Below, one piece after another: positions 43,616 to 56,050 of a stretch of DNA of 64,000 nucleotides (its first letter is position 1; each line of letters begins with the position of its first letter). A program made the translations under genes and the position numbers. The DNA comes from Gastrodia elata (Eukaryota; Streptophyta; Magnoliopsida; Asparagales; Orchidaceae): NCBI GenBank assembly GCA_016760335.1, contig JACERR010000060.1, positions 1 through 64,000 on the forward strand, written 5' to 3'. Under the pieces are notes generated by a model. That model saw only the letters and a list, made by a program, of their open reading frames with translations, did no database searches and was not told the origin of the DNA.

Positions 43616-46606
43616 TATGCAACTATATTATAAGAAATTGATTTATAAATCTGATTATTATTTAGATAAATCAATTAATCTTAAGAATTAAAACATTAAT
43701 ATCTTTAAATATAATTGTCCAAATTATGCAAATGAATATACCATTTTGATCAGCAAAAATAGAGGAATATTAAAGAACTATTAATTTCCCATTTTGATGA
43801 ATATTTCACATAATGAAGTTTTAGAATCCATTTGATGTGACATAAATTGTGCAAATTTACATTAAACCCTAACCTTGCACGCATTACTCCAAACATACCC
43901 AAAATAGGTCTCAAAATACTCAGAAAACCCTAAGGAACATTTTAGTAGTGTTAACTTTGCTGTTTGAATTAGATTTAGACTAATCACATTTAGGACCTAA
44001 CCCTAATTAGGTCAAGTAACCCTAGAACTTCAATTGACCATAAATTGGTCAATTAAGCTCCAAATTAAGTGATCCAAATATTCATTTAGATTAAAAAAAC
44101 CTAAATTATAATAATATATAAAAATATTTAAGATCCAACAGTTAGATTTGCTAATCAATCCTAATTACTCTAAAACTTGATTAGTGAATATTAGCAAATC
44201 TAATAATCCAAATTTTACAATTTAAGTTTCAGAGAACTCCTTAAGTATATTAGAACCTAATGGTGTGATTGGATTAGTGATTCGATGATTAATTTCACTA
44301 ATCACTCACTAATCACCCAAACCCTAATTAGGCCATAACTTAGCCAATTAAGTTCCAAATTGAACATACCACTAGTCAAGAAAATTAGTGGATCATTTGT
44401 GAATCATAGCCACTAATTTTACTCAATTTGGACATCAATTCGAGAAGTTAGAAAAATTTGATATTAATTAACAACCCTTAATTATCATTTAAACCCTAGA
44501 ACTTGTATTGGCTATAACTTAGCCAATACACATTAGAATTTGATGATTTTAGGTCCAATGGAAAGCTTAAGACTTAACCTTTAGTAAACTGGCAGAAAAT
44601 TTAGGTTTCATTAGGATAAAATTACCAATTTACCCTTATAGGTCAAATTCCTTAATTTGACCTTATAAGGCTTAATACTTAACCAAAATTAATGAACCTA
44701 CTGTATAAACTCATATTAGACAGTAAGTAATCATTCCACTTTATTAAAATCCAGAATTTAACTCTAATTCATAAAGATGAGATTTGGACACTTAAGTAAG
44801 GGGCAGAACGGTCTTTTTGCCCAAAATTAGGGTTTAATGAATTTAAGACCTGATTTCATCTCTAAATCCTAACAATTAGTAATTAAAATGATTTAGACTT
44901 TATTTAGATAGTTCTAAGTCTTAAATTAGAAATTTGATGAAATCCCTAAGTTAAGTCTTAAGTAAAACTTAAGTGAATTATGAGAGATCTTCCGTTCCTT
45001 TGAACTTCATATATCATCCTTTAGGTCTTATAACCTTAGTTAGGATGTGTGTCTGAGTGATACTCTTAGTACTTAAGAGCTTTAATTCCTAAGATTAGGA
45101 ATAGATCTTAGGTTAGAAGTTATCTAATGAGTAAAGTGGGTTACTCATTAAGGTGAAACCTTGATCTTACTAGTTTATTAGATTTTCATAATTTATTAAA
45201 TGATTATTTGATCTGTTAATTTTAGAATTAGGATTAGAGATCTATCCTATTGAGTTTGACTTAATTCAATAGGATTTGCCTTAATATTTATTCAGTGAGA
45301 TGGGATTTAACTCTAGTCATTAGGATAACCTTGTGATTATGAATTGAATTTCATTATTTAGAGTTCAATTCTTAATCTTTTCAGTCTTGATTTGGCTAAT
45401 CAAGATTGGGTTTGGGATTATTAAAAATAATAACTTAAGATGAATGATTTAATTATTTTAACCTTTTAGGCGACATTGATTCATTTATAATAAGGACGTA
45501 GCTAATCCTAATTATGTTCAACTTATAGGTTCGTGATTCTAAGTTACAAACAGTATAGGAATTGATAATTCTGAATCTTATGTAACTTAGAGTAGTTAGA
45601 ACAATTAAATTAGAAAATAGGTGATATCACAAAGTTTGTGTAGTGCAATTATTTCCTTGAATTTAAATTGCTATGCTTTTCCTTACTTTTGAGCCTCTTT
45701 ATACTCTTGGACATATTTTACTTAATAGAAATACTTGATAAATATTTTATGTTATACTTTGAATTACATTTTTATAGCATTTGCATAATTTAAAAGAAAA
45801 ACTTAAATACAACAAAATTTACTTTGTGAGTTATGTTTTATTTAGTCTGTCATTTAGTATAACTTTACCTTAGGATAGCTTTTGCTTAGGACACTTTCCT
45901 GGATGTTTACTTTACTTTTGCCTGGGACACTTTCCTGGATGATTAAATGGACGTTACCTTGTGACTAGGATACATTCCTAGCGCAATCTAGGATGTTTCT
46001 CCTAGATGGGCAGATGGACTTTACTTTTTGGCAGATTAAGTAGAAGTATATCACACTTTACTTATAACTTATGTTTTACTTTATTTTTATAGGTATCTTA
46101 TAGTTATATTACTTTTACTTTTCAGTCACTTTATAGTTTTCATTTCAGTTGTCTTATAGTTACTTTACATATTACTTTACAGTTCAGCATATTTTTTTTC
46201 ATATTTTTTATTTTCTGCAGTTCCTTTACATTTCAAAACTTTCTGTATATTAGCCACTTTACTTATTTGAATGCATGTTAGGATGTTAGATTTATTTTCA
46301 GTACACTACTTTTACTTATATCATAAACTGGCATGTTTAGTTTGATCATATTTCTTAGGATTTTTCTTTATACTTAGTAGATTTATGTATGCACTTTACT
46401 TACCTTTTATACAGCCTGAGTTGAGGTATGTTTCTACCTCATAACTTGTTCTTCCTTTCTTGTCGCTTTACCGCTATGCTATACTTAATTTTAGTTGTGA
46501 TATCATTAAAATACATTAAAATTCATTACCTTAAAATGTACTTAGACATTTTGTCTAATTAGATTTTTCTTTTGTTAGTTGGGGCCCTACCATTATGAAA
46601 CCGATA
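43616..46606 (+). mobile_element. AT-rich body of element B
   Basis: No open frame of substance. It matches element A in inverse orientation, for example around 45,130-45,180 (GGGTTACTCATTAAGGTGAA against the minus strand of 17,640-17,690). A local direct repeat, GGACACTTTCCTGGATG, occurs at 45,890 and 45,928. The 3' part (46,140-46,560) corresponds to element A 16,380-16,810 and to the fragment at 31,606. It ends in a T-rich tract and TTGTTAG before GGGGCCCTACC at 46,583. Confidence 0.7.
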
Positions 46607-49600
46607 GGCTATCTTAGACAAGGGCCTTCTCTGGCACCAAGCGAGCGGAAAACCATAAGAACAGAAGAATAAGAAAGACTTTGTTGTAGTAGTGCAAGTA
46701 GTGTTGATTACTTATGAGATTCGATTGATGAGGCACAAAGAAAAGTCAATTACTTACCAGTCATAGGCTTGTGTTGAAATCGAGATTATCCGGGAAAAGA
46801 GCTATTAGAAAAGAATCTATTCTTTCAACTCGCAAAGCTTTCAGTTGACCTTTATTCCGTCTTCAAAGCCCATGGAGCGGTAGGCCACGCAGCGGATTGA
46901 AGGAAGATTCGGGCCAAAGCTAAAAGCCCAGGGAGCCAATCAAAGTTTAATAGTAAGAAGGTAATTGATTTGGGGGAGGTAAGAAAAGGATAAGGCTAGC
47001 AAAATAGAAAAGCAAAGGCCGCGTAGCGGGTTTAGTAAGTTATAACCGGAAGCAAAGAGTGAACTAAGATCTAGTCTATCTGATTGGTAATCTACCTAAT
47101 AGTTAGAGTAATATTCTTTTCTTTGTTGGCAGGCAAAGGGATAATAAGCTAAGCGGAAGCGTATCGTAGATAGTAGAAATCATATTGATAAATAAAAATC
47201 AATATTCTAAAGTAGCATTCTTCAATATTGGAATAAAAGAAAATCTAGATATAGATACGAGAAATATAGAATCTTATAAGGCCGCGTAGCATCAAGCTAT
47301 TTCAAGATACTTCTTAAGATCTTAACACAAGCTAAGCGAACTTCGACTTGCCCTTTCTGGTTGGTGTTCAATAGATCGGACTAGTAGGGACCAGTAGAGC
47401 ATTCGCCTAGAGATTTGCACTTGCCCTTCTTGAAGGGCTTTCACCAGTAAACTTGTCTTCTTCTTGAACATTGAACAGATTCTCCTTCGATCTTCGCTCC
47501 AAGATATCCTATCGACTCAAAGCAAAGTCTCCTTCGAAGAAAAGAAAGAAAGGCTGGGCTACCCATTTCAGATCCTTATTCGGTTGATGTTGGAGATCCC
47601 GGTTCTCTTTCTGTCGAGCTAGTATTCCTACTTAGTCTAATCGAGCTTGTCCCTACCTAAAGGAGCAGAAATCAAAAAACAAAAAGCATGTTCCTAAGTA
47701 GTAGTAGCAACTGAAAAGGAAGTACGTACTGGCTCTTTCTTAGATACGGAGCTGAGTGCCTGAAGTCTGGGCAAGCTCAGAAAAAAGGAAAGGATATATG
47801 AGACGCTAGTCGAATCCACCCGGTAGGGTAGGTTCTAGATTCTGAGACGCTAGTCGAATGTAGGCGGCCCAGAGGCCACCCGGAGGGTAGGTTGCTATCT
47901 GTAGGATCTGGATTACTGACTCTATCTTACGTCCTTTTACTTCACGGAGCTACGCACCTTCAAAGAGCCTAGTTGTCCTAAGATATGGAATAGTTTACAA
48001 GGGAAAGAAAGCCTAAACCTGACTCCCATGAGCTTTTTCGTTTTCGTTCTCAAGGTAATGCCACATCGTGGAGCCTCTTCTTCAGCGTAGATTATATTAC
48101 AGCTTAGAAGCGCTCCGCTGCGCGGCCTTGCCTTGTTCGGCTCGGTTCATTCACTGATGCACGGGAAGATGGTGCGGTGTTGATCCCCTCCCCTCATTGG
48201 CAGGGATTCAGGGTCAAGCAATGAAGCTATCCGTGAATAAGTTATTCCCAAGCGCGAAGACCACGCCACGGTCTGTCTACTCAACTGACTGGGAGAAGAA
48301 GAAACCAGATGCCAGCAGGTAGCTAAGTTTGGGGTAGCAGCGTATGCCCGGAATCGCCAAGACAAAGCCTCTTAGAGCAAGGGGGAGGACAGTTGACAGT
48401 TCGTATAGGGCTACTAAAAGAGTGAGTCGCGTAGAGACTTTGGAGGATAAAGACTCGGCATCGTATGAGGATGCCTTGAGCACTTTGTTCACGCGATCTT
48501 TATGTAGGGACAACGCGGACAGTCTGGCCGACACTAGGCGTAGTAGGATGCGTAGCATAAAAAACATCTGAGCTCAAAGAATATCAGAACTATGCCAAGA
48601 ACAATTGCGTGAGACTAAGTTCACTCGAGCAGCCGAGGACCGAGGATATGTAATATATGGAGTCTCGGAACAATCTGGCTAGCTTCCATGATCTAAACGC
48701 AAGGCGTGAGGTCTTATCTTATCTTATGAATAGATTCTAGAGTACTTGTGGCCTTCCAGTCCATAAACTAGGGACATCTTTGCAGAGATGAAGCAGCACT
48801 GGACCATTGAGAACCTGGTGGCAATTGGAGCTATTCCGGTTCCCTCAGTAGCTGGATTTGACGAGCTTTGCGGAGTGAGGCTGCGAATGAAGTGAGCAGA
48901 ACACACTAAACTTTAAACTTTCGGATCAAATATTTGACAAGTATAGGCGCGAAACGTTTCATTCATGATCCGAGTGGAAGTAGGCTCTTGGCTGCGAAGC
49001 AGATTAATGTCAGGCTATTGGAGATTAGAAGATTATCGGGAAAGAGTCCAAAGGAGCAAAAGTTTACATCCTTCAACTGCTTTTGGCCAGCACTATTAAT
49101 CTGAGAACTATTCCGCTTATAGGATTAACATACCTCTTTCTATCGCACTGGCCCTCAGCAGTTCTGTATTCTCTCTACCCATACCATAAAGACCCCCTCG
49201 GAACTGAAAGACAGCAAGAGCATCCAGCCAAGAAAGAAGGTCCTATTTGTATTTGAAAGCCCGGATTCTAAGTCTGCTTGAACTGAGAATGAAAGATCTC
49301 ATACACGGGCTATACTTTTCAGAAAATCACTAACTGACTGGTTTGCTTCAAAACTGACAGGCTTACTACTACAGCTATAGATCTAGAACCAGTGGTGGAT
49401 ATCTACTGAAATTAGTCTTCTTTCTCTATCCTTACGAGAGATCCCGGGTATCAAAAGGGATACGATCTCGCCTGGGCCAGCTTTCTATCACGCTTACTTT
49501 ATCTATATAGATCCACTTTCTGACTTGGGACTTCCTGACTCATCACCTTACTTTAGCGCTACTACTCCTACTTATATTACTATATAAATATAATTAGAAA

Positions 49601-49793
49601 AAGATCTTCCTATATCACAATATCTCTGTCTTCCTAACCGCTTGTAAACAGAATCTTTATCAGATTCTCACTCTTGCATTCAGCGAACTACAGTTGGTGA
49701 AGCTTAACTAGTAGATCGCTCTCTCCCCAGTACCTTCCCCCCCGCTTCTTACCCGCTTCGCTGTCGCTCTGGTAAATAGAACGAGCTCACCCC
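46607..49793. other. Mitochondrial-like insert (candidate NUMT), 3.2 kb
   Basis: Homology with element A is lost after GGGGCCCTACCATTATGAAA (46,583-46,602, plus a few bases) and returns at AGAATGCATTC (about 49,794). The intervening sequence has balanced composition and the style of plant mitochondrial intergenic DNA: repeated GGCCGCGTAGC (47,017, 47,281), GAGACGCTAGTCGAATC twice (47,799 and 47,843), CACCCGG-AGGGTAGG, and many GAAAG and CTTTC purine/pyrimidine runs. Frames at 48,147-48,906 resemble no protein I know, and no standard mitochondrial gene is recognised. The call rests on sequence style and has not been confirmed by a match. A chimeric or unknown nuclear segment remains possible. 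Confidence 0.5.
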
Positions 49794-49794
49794 A

Positions 49795-49887
49795 GAATGC
49801 ATTCACCCAAATTCTGAGCTTTTCGAGGAGATTGAGCCTTTAGAAGAACAGGTCCAGGAGGAAGTACAGGTTGATGAAGATCATTAG
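49795..49887 (+). other. Short acidic terminal open frame in element B
   Basis: Codons end at TAG 49,885-49,887. The tail reads ELFEEIEPLEEQVQEEVQ and then VDEDH. It aligns in position and character with the tail at 16,210-16,296 of element A, beginning N-x-E-L in both. The equivalent upstream codons (GPYHYETD) lie at about 46,585-46,607, across the mitochondrial-like insert, so the frame is split by it. Confidence 0.35.
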
Positions 49888-50269
49888 ATTATGCTTCCTA
49901 GTTCACTTATTTATATATTTGAGAGGATGAGAGCCTTTATTTTGATATTTCAGTCTTTAAAGTTTAATGTTTGTAATAATACAAAATTAATTATACTTTA
50001 CTTTTCCTGCATTGTATATTCTGAGTTGGATGTCTTTACATTAAAGTATGGATGAATGGACGATTACTTCAGTTTGTACTTTTTCTTCCGCACTCTGATT
50101 TCATAGTATACTCATTAAGTGGTTGTTATCATTAGCTTTATTATGAAAATCACATCTTTCTCTTATGATTAGATTGGAGTCTTAATTTCCAATCTAATTT
50201 TAAGTAAGGTACGTGCTTAGTGAAGACCACACCCTAATCCTTATGATTAAAAAGGGGGCGGCTGCCACA
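49888..50269 (+). mobile_element. 3' terminal region of element B
   Basis: Homologous to 15,862-16,209 of element A: GAGGATGAG-GCC-TTTAT, the GTAATAATACA stretch, the TTCTCTTAT-ATTAG-T-GAT stretch, and the end in CCACA. It is AT-rich without coding capacity. It would be a 3' UTR or LTR part if the element were once transcribed. Confidence 0.65.
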
Positions 50270-52329
50270 GCGTTACCGCCCGAAAAGCGTCACGCGCTGC
50301 CGCAAGAAAAGCGCTCCAGCTCGATTCAACGCGCTGCAGCGCCTGAAATTGCAAAATGCCTAAAATTTCTTAAAATTTGCCCAGTTTTGGCTGAAATGGC
50401 CAAAATTTCACGATTTTGATATTTTAAGGTCCCTAGGACCCTAGGGGGACAGAATTATATCAAATGTGAACCTATTTTAGCCACGCACTGCCGCACAAAA
50501 AGTGCTACCGCGTGCTGCCTCATGAAAAGCGCTCCAGCGTGATTCAACGCGCTGCAGCGCCTGAAATTACAAAATGCCTACAATTTCTTAAAAACTGCTT
50601 AGTTTTGGCTTGGATTACCAAAATTTCACAGTTTTGGTATTTTAATGTCCCTAGGACCGTAGCGGGACTGAATTATATCAAATATGAAACTACTATAGCT
50701 GGGCGCTGCAGCGCAAAATGCGCTACCGTGCGCTGCCACGCGAAAAATGCTTCAGTGCTATTCAGCGCGTAGTAGCGCCTGAAATTTCAAAATGCATAAA
50801 ATTTCTAAAAATTACCCAATTTTGACTGAAATGACCAAGACTTCACGGTTTTGGTATTTTAAGGTCCCTAGGACCCTAGTGGGACATAATTATATCAAAT
50901 GTGAACCTATTTTAGCCACGCGCTGCCGCGCGAAAAGTGCTGCAGCGCCTGAAATTGTAAAATGCCTAGAATTTCTTCAAAACTGCCCAGTTTTGCAGAA
51001 ACGGCCAAAATTTCACGGTTTTGTATTTTAAGGTCCCTTGGACCCTAGTGGGACTGAATTATATCAAATGTGAACCTATTTTAGCAGCACGCTACTGCGT
51101 GAAAAGCGCTACTGCGCGCTGCAGCGTGGAAAGCGCTCCCACGCGCTGCCGCGCAACGAGTGCTCCAGCGCGATTCAGTGCGCTGTGGCACCTTCAATTG
51201 CAAAATGCCTAGAATTTCTTAAGAACTGCCCAATTTTGGCTGAAATGGCCAAAACTTCACGGTTTTGGTATTTTAAGGTCCCTAAGAACCTAGTGGGACT
51301 GAATTATATCAAATGTGAACCTATTTTAGCCGCGCGCTAGAGAGCGAAAAGTGCTACCTAGTGCTGTCGCGCGAAAAGCGCTACCGCGTACAGCAGCGCG
51401 AAAAGTGCTACTGCGCATTGCTGCGCGACAATCGCTCCAGCACGATTTAGCTTGCTGCAGCGCCAGAAATTGCAAAATGCCTAGAATTTCTTAAAAACTG
51501 TCCAATTTTGACTGAAATGGCTAAAACTTCATGGTTTTGGTATTTTAAGGTCCCTAAGACCCTAGCAGGACTGACTTAAATAAATTGTAAGCCAATTTTA
51601 GCCGCGCGCTGCAGCGCGAAAAGCGATCCCGCTCGAAAAGCGCTCAAGCGCGCTGCAACGCCTAAAATAGCAAAATACCTAGAATTTCTTAAAACCTGCC
51701 GAGTTTCGACTTGAATGTCCAAAATTTCACAGTTTTGGTATTTTAAGGTCCCTTAGACCCTAGTGGGACTGAATTATAACAAATGTGAACCTATTTTAGC
51801 CACATGCTGCCGCACAAAAAGCGCTAACGCCTGAAATTACAAAATGCCCGGAATTCCTTAAAAACTACGCAATTTTGGCTGAAATGGCCAAAATTTAATG
51901 GTTTTGGTATTTTAATGTCCATAAGACCTTAGTGGGATAGAATTATATCAAATGTGAACCGATTTTAGCCGCGCGCTAACACGCAAAAATCCATATCGCG
52001 AGCTGCAGCGCTTGAAATTACAAAATGCCATGAATTTCTTAAAAACTATTTAGTTTTGGCTGAAAGGGTCAAAACTTCACAGTTTTTGAATTTTAAGGTC
52101 CCTTGGACCCTAGTGGGACTGAATTATATCAAATGTGAACCTATTTTAGCCGCGCACTGCCGCGTGAAAAGCGCTCCAGCACGATTCAGCGCTCTGCAGC
52201 GCCTGAAATTGCAAAATGCCTAGAATTTCTTAAAACTGCCCAGTTTTGGCTTGAATGGCAAAAATTTCACGGTTTTAGTATTTTAAGGTCTCTTGGACCC
52301 TAGCGGGACAGAATTATATCATATGTGAA

Positions 52330-54195
52330 CCTATTTTAGCCTCGCGCCACTGCTCGAAAATGTTATTGCGCGCTGTCGCGCGAAAAGCGCGATGCAGCGC
52401 CTGAAATTGCAAAATGCCTAGAATTTTTTAAAAACTGCCCAGTTTTAGCAGAAATGGCCAAAATTTCAAAGTTTTTGTATTTTAAGGTCCCTTGCACCCT
52501 AGTGGGACTGAATTATATCAAATGTGAACTTATTTTAGCTGCGCGCTACCGCGTGAAAAGCGCTACGGCGCGCTGTAGCGTGAAAAATGCTACCTCGCGC
52601 TACTGCGCGAAAAGCGCTCCTGCGTGAATCAGCTTGCTGCAGCGTCTGGAATTGAAAAATGCCTAGAATTTCTTAAAAACTGTCCAGTTTTGACTGAAAT
52701 GGCTAAAATTTCGCGATTTTAGTATTTTAAGGTACCTAGGACCTTAGTGGGACTAAATTTTATCAAACGTGAACCTATTTTAACCGCGCGCTGCAGCGCA
52801 AAAAGTGTTCCCGCGCATTCCCGCGCGCTCCCTCTCGAAAAGCACTCCAATGCGATTCAGTGTGCTGCAACGCCTGAAATTGTAAAATGCTCATAATTTT
52901 TAAAACTGCCCAGTTTGGCTGAAATGGCCAAAATTTCATGGTTTTGGTATTTTAATGTTCTTAGGACCTTAGTGGGATAGAATTATATCACATTTGAACA
53001 TATTTTAGCCACGCGCTGCCACGCGAAAATCCATACCGTGCGCTGCAGCGCCTAAAATTGCAAAATGTAATGAATTTCTTAAAAACTATTTAGTTTTGGC
53101 CAAAATAGCCAAAACTTCACGGTTTTTGTATTTTAAGGTCCCTTGGACCATAGTGAGACTGAATTATATCAAATGGGAACCTATTCTAGCCGCGCGCTGC
53201 TACGCAAAAAGCGCTCCAGCATGATTCAGCGCGCTACAGCACCTGAAATTGAAAAATACATAGAATTTCATAAAAACTGCCCAGTTTTGGCTGAAATGGC
53301 CAACATTTCACGGTTTTTGTATTATAAGGTCCATTGGATCATAGTGGGACTGGATTATATCAAATGTGAATTTAATTTAGCCACGCACTGACGCGCGAAA
53401 AGTGCTACCACTTGCTGCCGCGCGAAATGCGCTCTAGCGCGATTCTGCGCGCTGCACCGCCTGAAATTGCAAAATGCATAGAATTTCTTAAAAACAGCCC
53501 AGTTTTGGCTGAAATTGCCTAAATTTCACGATTTTAGAATTTTAAGGTCCCTAGGACCATAGTGGGACAGAATTATATCAAATGTGAACTATTTTAGCCA
53601 CTTGTTGCCGGGGGAAAAGCGCTCCTGCGCGCTGCAGCGCCTGAAATTGCAAATTGCCTAGAATTTCTTAAAACTGCCCAGTTTTGACTGAAATGGCCAA
53701 AACTTCACGGTTTTGGTATTTTAAGGTCCCTAGGACACTAGCGGGACTGAATTATATCAAATGTGAACCTATTTTAGCCTCGCACCACAGCGAGAACAGC
53801 GCAACAGCGCGCTCCAGTGCTCTGCAGCGTGTTGTAACGCCTGAAATTACAAAATGCACGATATTCCTTAAAAACTGCGCAAATTTGGCTGAAATGGATA
53901 AAACTTCACGGTTTTGGTATTTTAAGGTCCCTTTGACCCTATTGGGATGGAATTATATCAAATGTGAACTTATTTTAGCCGCGTATTACTGCCCGAAAAG
54001 TGCTACCGCGCGCTACCCCGCGAAAAGCGCTCCAGCTCGATTCAGCGCGCTGCAACGCCTGAAATTGCAAAATACTTAGAATTTCTTAAAAATTGCCCAG
54101 TTTTGGCTGAAATAGCCAAAATTTTACGGTTTTGATATTTTAAGGTCCCTAGGACCTTAGTGGGACAGAATAATATCAAAGATGAACCTATTTTA
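52330..54195 (+). repeat. Higher-order repeat of about 1.86 kb, unit 1
   Basis: Ordered private variants recur at a constant offset in the next unit: CGCGCCACTGCTCGAAAA at 52,340 and its variant at 54,196; AGCTTGCTGCAGC at 52,632 and 54,498; ATGAATTTCTTAAAAACTAT then TTAG at 53,068 and 54,939; GCGATTCTGCGCGCTGCA at 53,440 and 55,270. Offsets are 1,830-1,873 bp. Each unit is about eight monomers. Confidence 0.82.
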
Positions 54196-56050
54196 GCCTC
54201 GCGCCACCACTCGAAGACATTACCGCGCGCTGCCGCGCGAAAAGCGCTCCAGCGTGATTCAGCGCAATGCAGCGCCTGAAATTGTAAAATGCTTAGAATT
54301 TCTTAAAAACTGCACAGTTTATGCAGAAATGGCCAAAATTTCACAGTTTTTTTATTTTAGGGTCCCTTCGACACTAGTAGGACTGAATTATATTAAATGT
54401 GAACCTATTTTAGCTGCGCGCTGTCGCGTGAAAAGCGCTACCGCGCACTGTAGCGTGAAAAATGCTACCACGCGCCGCCGTGCGAAAAGTGCTCCAGTGC
54501 GATTTAGCTTGCTGCAGCACATAAAATTGAAAAAAAGCCTAGAATTTCTTAAAAACTGTTCAGTTTTGACAGAAATGGCCAAAACTTCACGGTTTTGGTA
54601 TTTTAAGATCCCTAGGACCCTATTGGGACTGAATTATATCAAATATGAACCTATTTTAACCGCGCGCTGCAGCGCAAAAGGCGCTACCATGCGCTCCCGC
54701 TCGAAAAGTGCTCCAACGTGATTCAGCGTGATGCAGCGCCTCAAATTGCAAATGCCTAGAAATTCTTAAAAACTGCCCAGTTTTGGCTAAAATGGCCAAA
54801 ATTTCACTGTTGTGTTACTTTAAGGTCCTTAGGACCTTAGTGGGATAGAATTATATCAAATGCGAACCTATTTTAGCCGCGCGCTACAGCGCAAAAATTC
54901 ATACCGCACGCTGCAGCGCCTGAAATTGCAAAATGCCATGAATTTCTTAAAAACTATTTAGTTTTGGTTGAAATGGCCAAAACTTTACGGTTTTTGTATT
55001 TTAAGGTCCCTTGGACCCTAGTGGGACTGAATTATATCAAATATGAACCTATTTTAACCGCGCGCTACCGTGCGAAAAGCGCTCCAGCGCGCTACAGTGC
55101 CTGAAATTGTAAAATGCCTTGAATTTTTTAAAAACTGCCCAGTTTTAGCTGAAATGTCTAAAATTTCACGGTTTTTGTATTTTAAGGTCCCTTGGACCCT
55201 AGTGGGACTGGATAATATCAAATGTGAATTTATTTTTGCCGCGCACTGTTGTGCTAAAAGTGCTCCATCGCGATTCTGCGCGCTGCAATGCCTAAAATTG
55301 CAAAAGCCTAGAATTTCTTAAAAACTGCCGAATTTTGGCTGAAATGGCCAAAATTTCGCGGTTTTGTAATTTTAAGGTCCCTAGGACCATAGTGGGACAG
55401 AATCATATCAAATGTGAATCTATTTTAGCCATGTGTTGCCACGCAAAAAGCGCTCCTGCACGCTGCAGCACCTGAAATTGTAAAATGCCTAGAATTTCTT
55501 AAAAACTACCGAGTTTTGACTGAAATGGCCAAAATTTCACGGTTTTGGTATTTTAAGGTCCTTAGGACCTTAGTGGGATAGAATTATAACAAATGTGAAT
55601 CTATTTTAGCCACGCATTGATGCGCAAAAATCCGTATCGAGCGCTGCAGTGTTTGAATTTGCAAAATACCTTGAATTTCTTAAAACCTATTTAGTTTTGG
55701 CAGAAATAGCCAAAACTTCACAGTTTTTGTATTTTAAGGTCCCTTGTACCCTTGTGAGATTGAATTATATCAAATGTGAACCTATTTTAGCCATGCGCCG
55801 CCATGCGAAAAGCCCTCCAGCACGATTCAGCGTGCTACAACGCCTGAAATTGTAAAATGCCTAAAATTTTTAAAAAACTGCCCAGTTTTGGCTGATATGG
55901 CCAAAATTTCACAGTTTTTGTATTTTAAGGTCCCTTGGACCCTAGTGGGACTGAATAATATTAAATGTGAATTTATTTTAGCCGCGCGCTGTCACACGAA
56001 AAGCGCTCCAGCGCGATTCTGCGCGCTGCAACGCCTGAAATTGCAAAATG
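54196..56050 (+). repeat. Higher-order repeat of about 1.86 kb, unit 2
   Basis: Second unit of the preceding higher-order repeat. Within and after it, a three-monomer piece of about 735 bp is repeated again: the ATGAATTT/ACTATTTAG monomer at 54,939 and (as TTGAATTT) 55,670, and the GATTCTGCGCGC monomer at 55,270 and 56,010. This is a nested duplication. Confidence 0.8.

Larger units (their letters stand above)
42334..50269 (+). mobile_element. Element B: A-family element with nested insertions
   Basis: The satellite stops at TTTTAGCTGCGCA (about 42,333) and resumes in register at GCGTTACCGCCC (50,270). The 3' part (43,616-46,606 plus 49,794-50,269) is homologous to element A read on the minus strand. 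Both end alike: GGGGCACCACA in A, GGCGGCTGCCACA in B. The 5' 1.3 kb is unrelated to that of A. It is interrupted by a putative retroposed insert and a mitochondrial-like insert. No transposase, integrase or RT frame is seen. Confidence 0.65.

Noticed and set aside
48147..48906. Frames of 60-96 codons in the organelle-like insert
   Set aside because: Several overlap on opposite strands, none has a recognised motif, and the region otherwise lacks coding character.
46607..49793. tRNA or rRNA genes and standard mitochondrial genes in the organelle-like insert
   Set aside because: I looked for tRNA arm motifs and known mitochondrial protein motifs and found none I could support.
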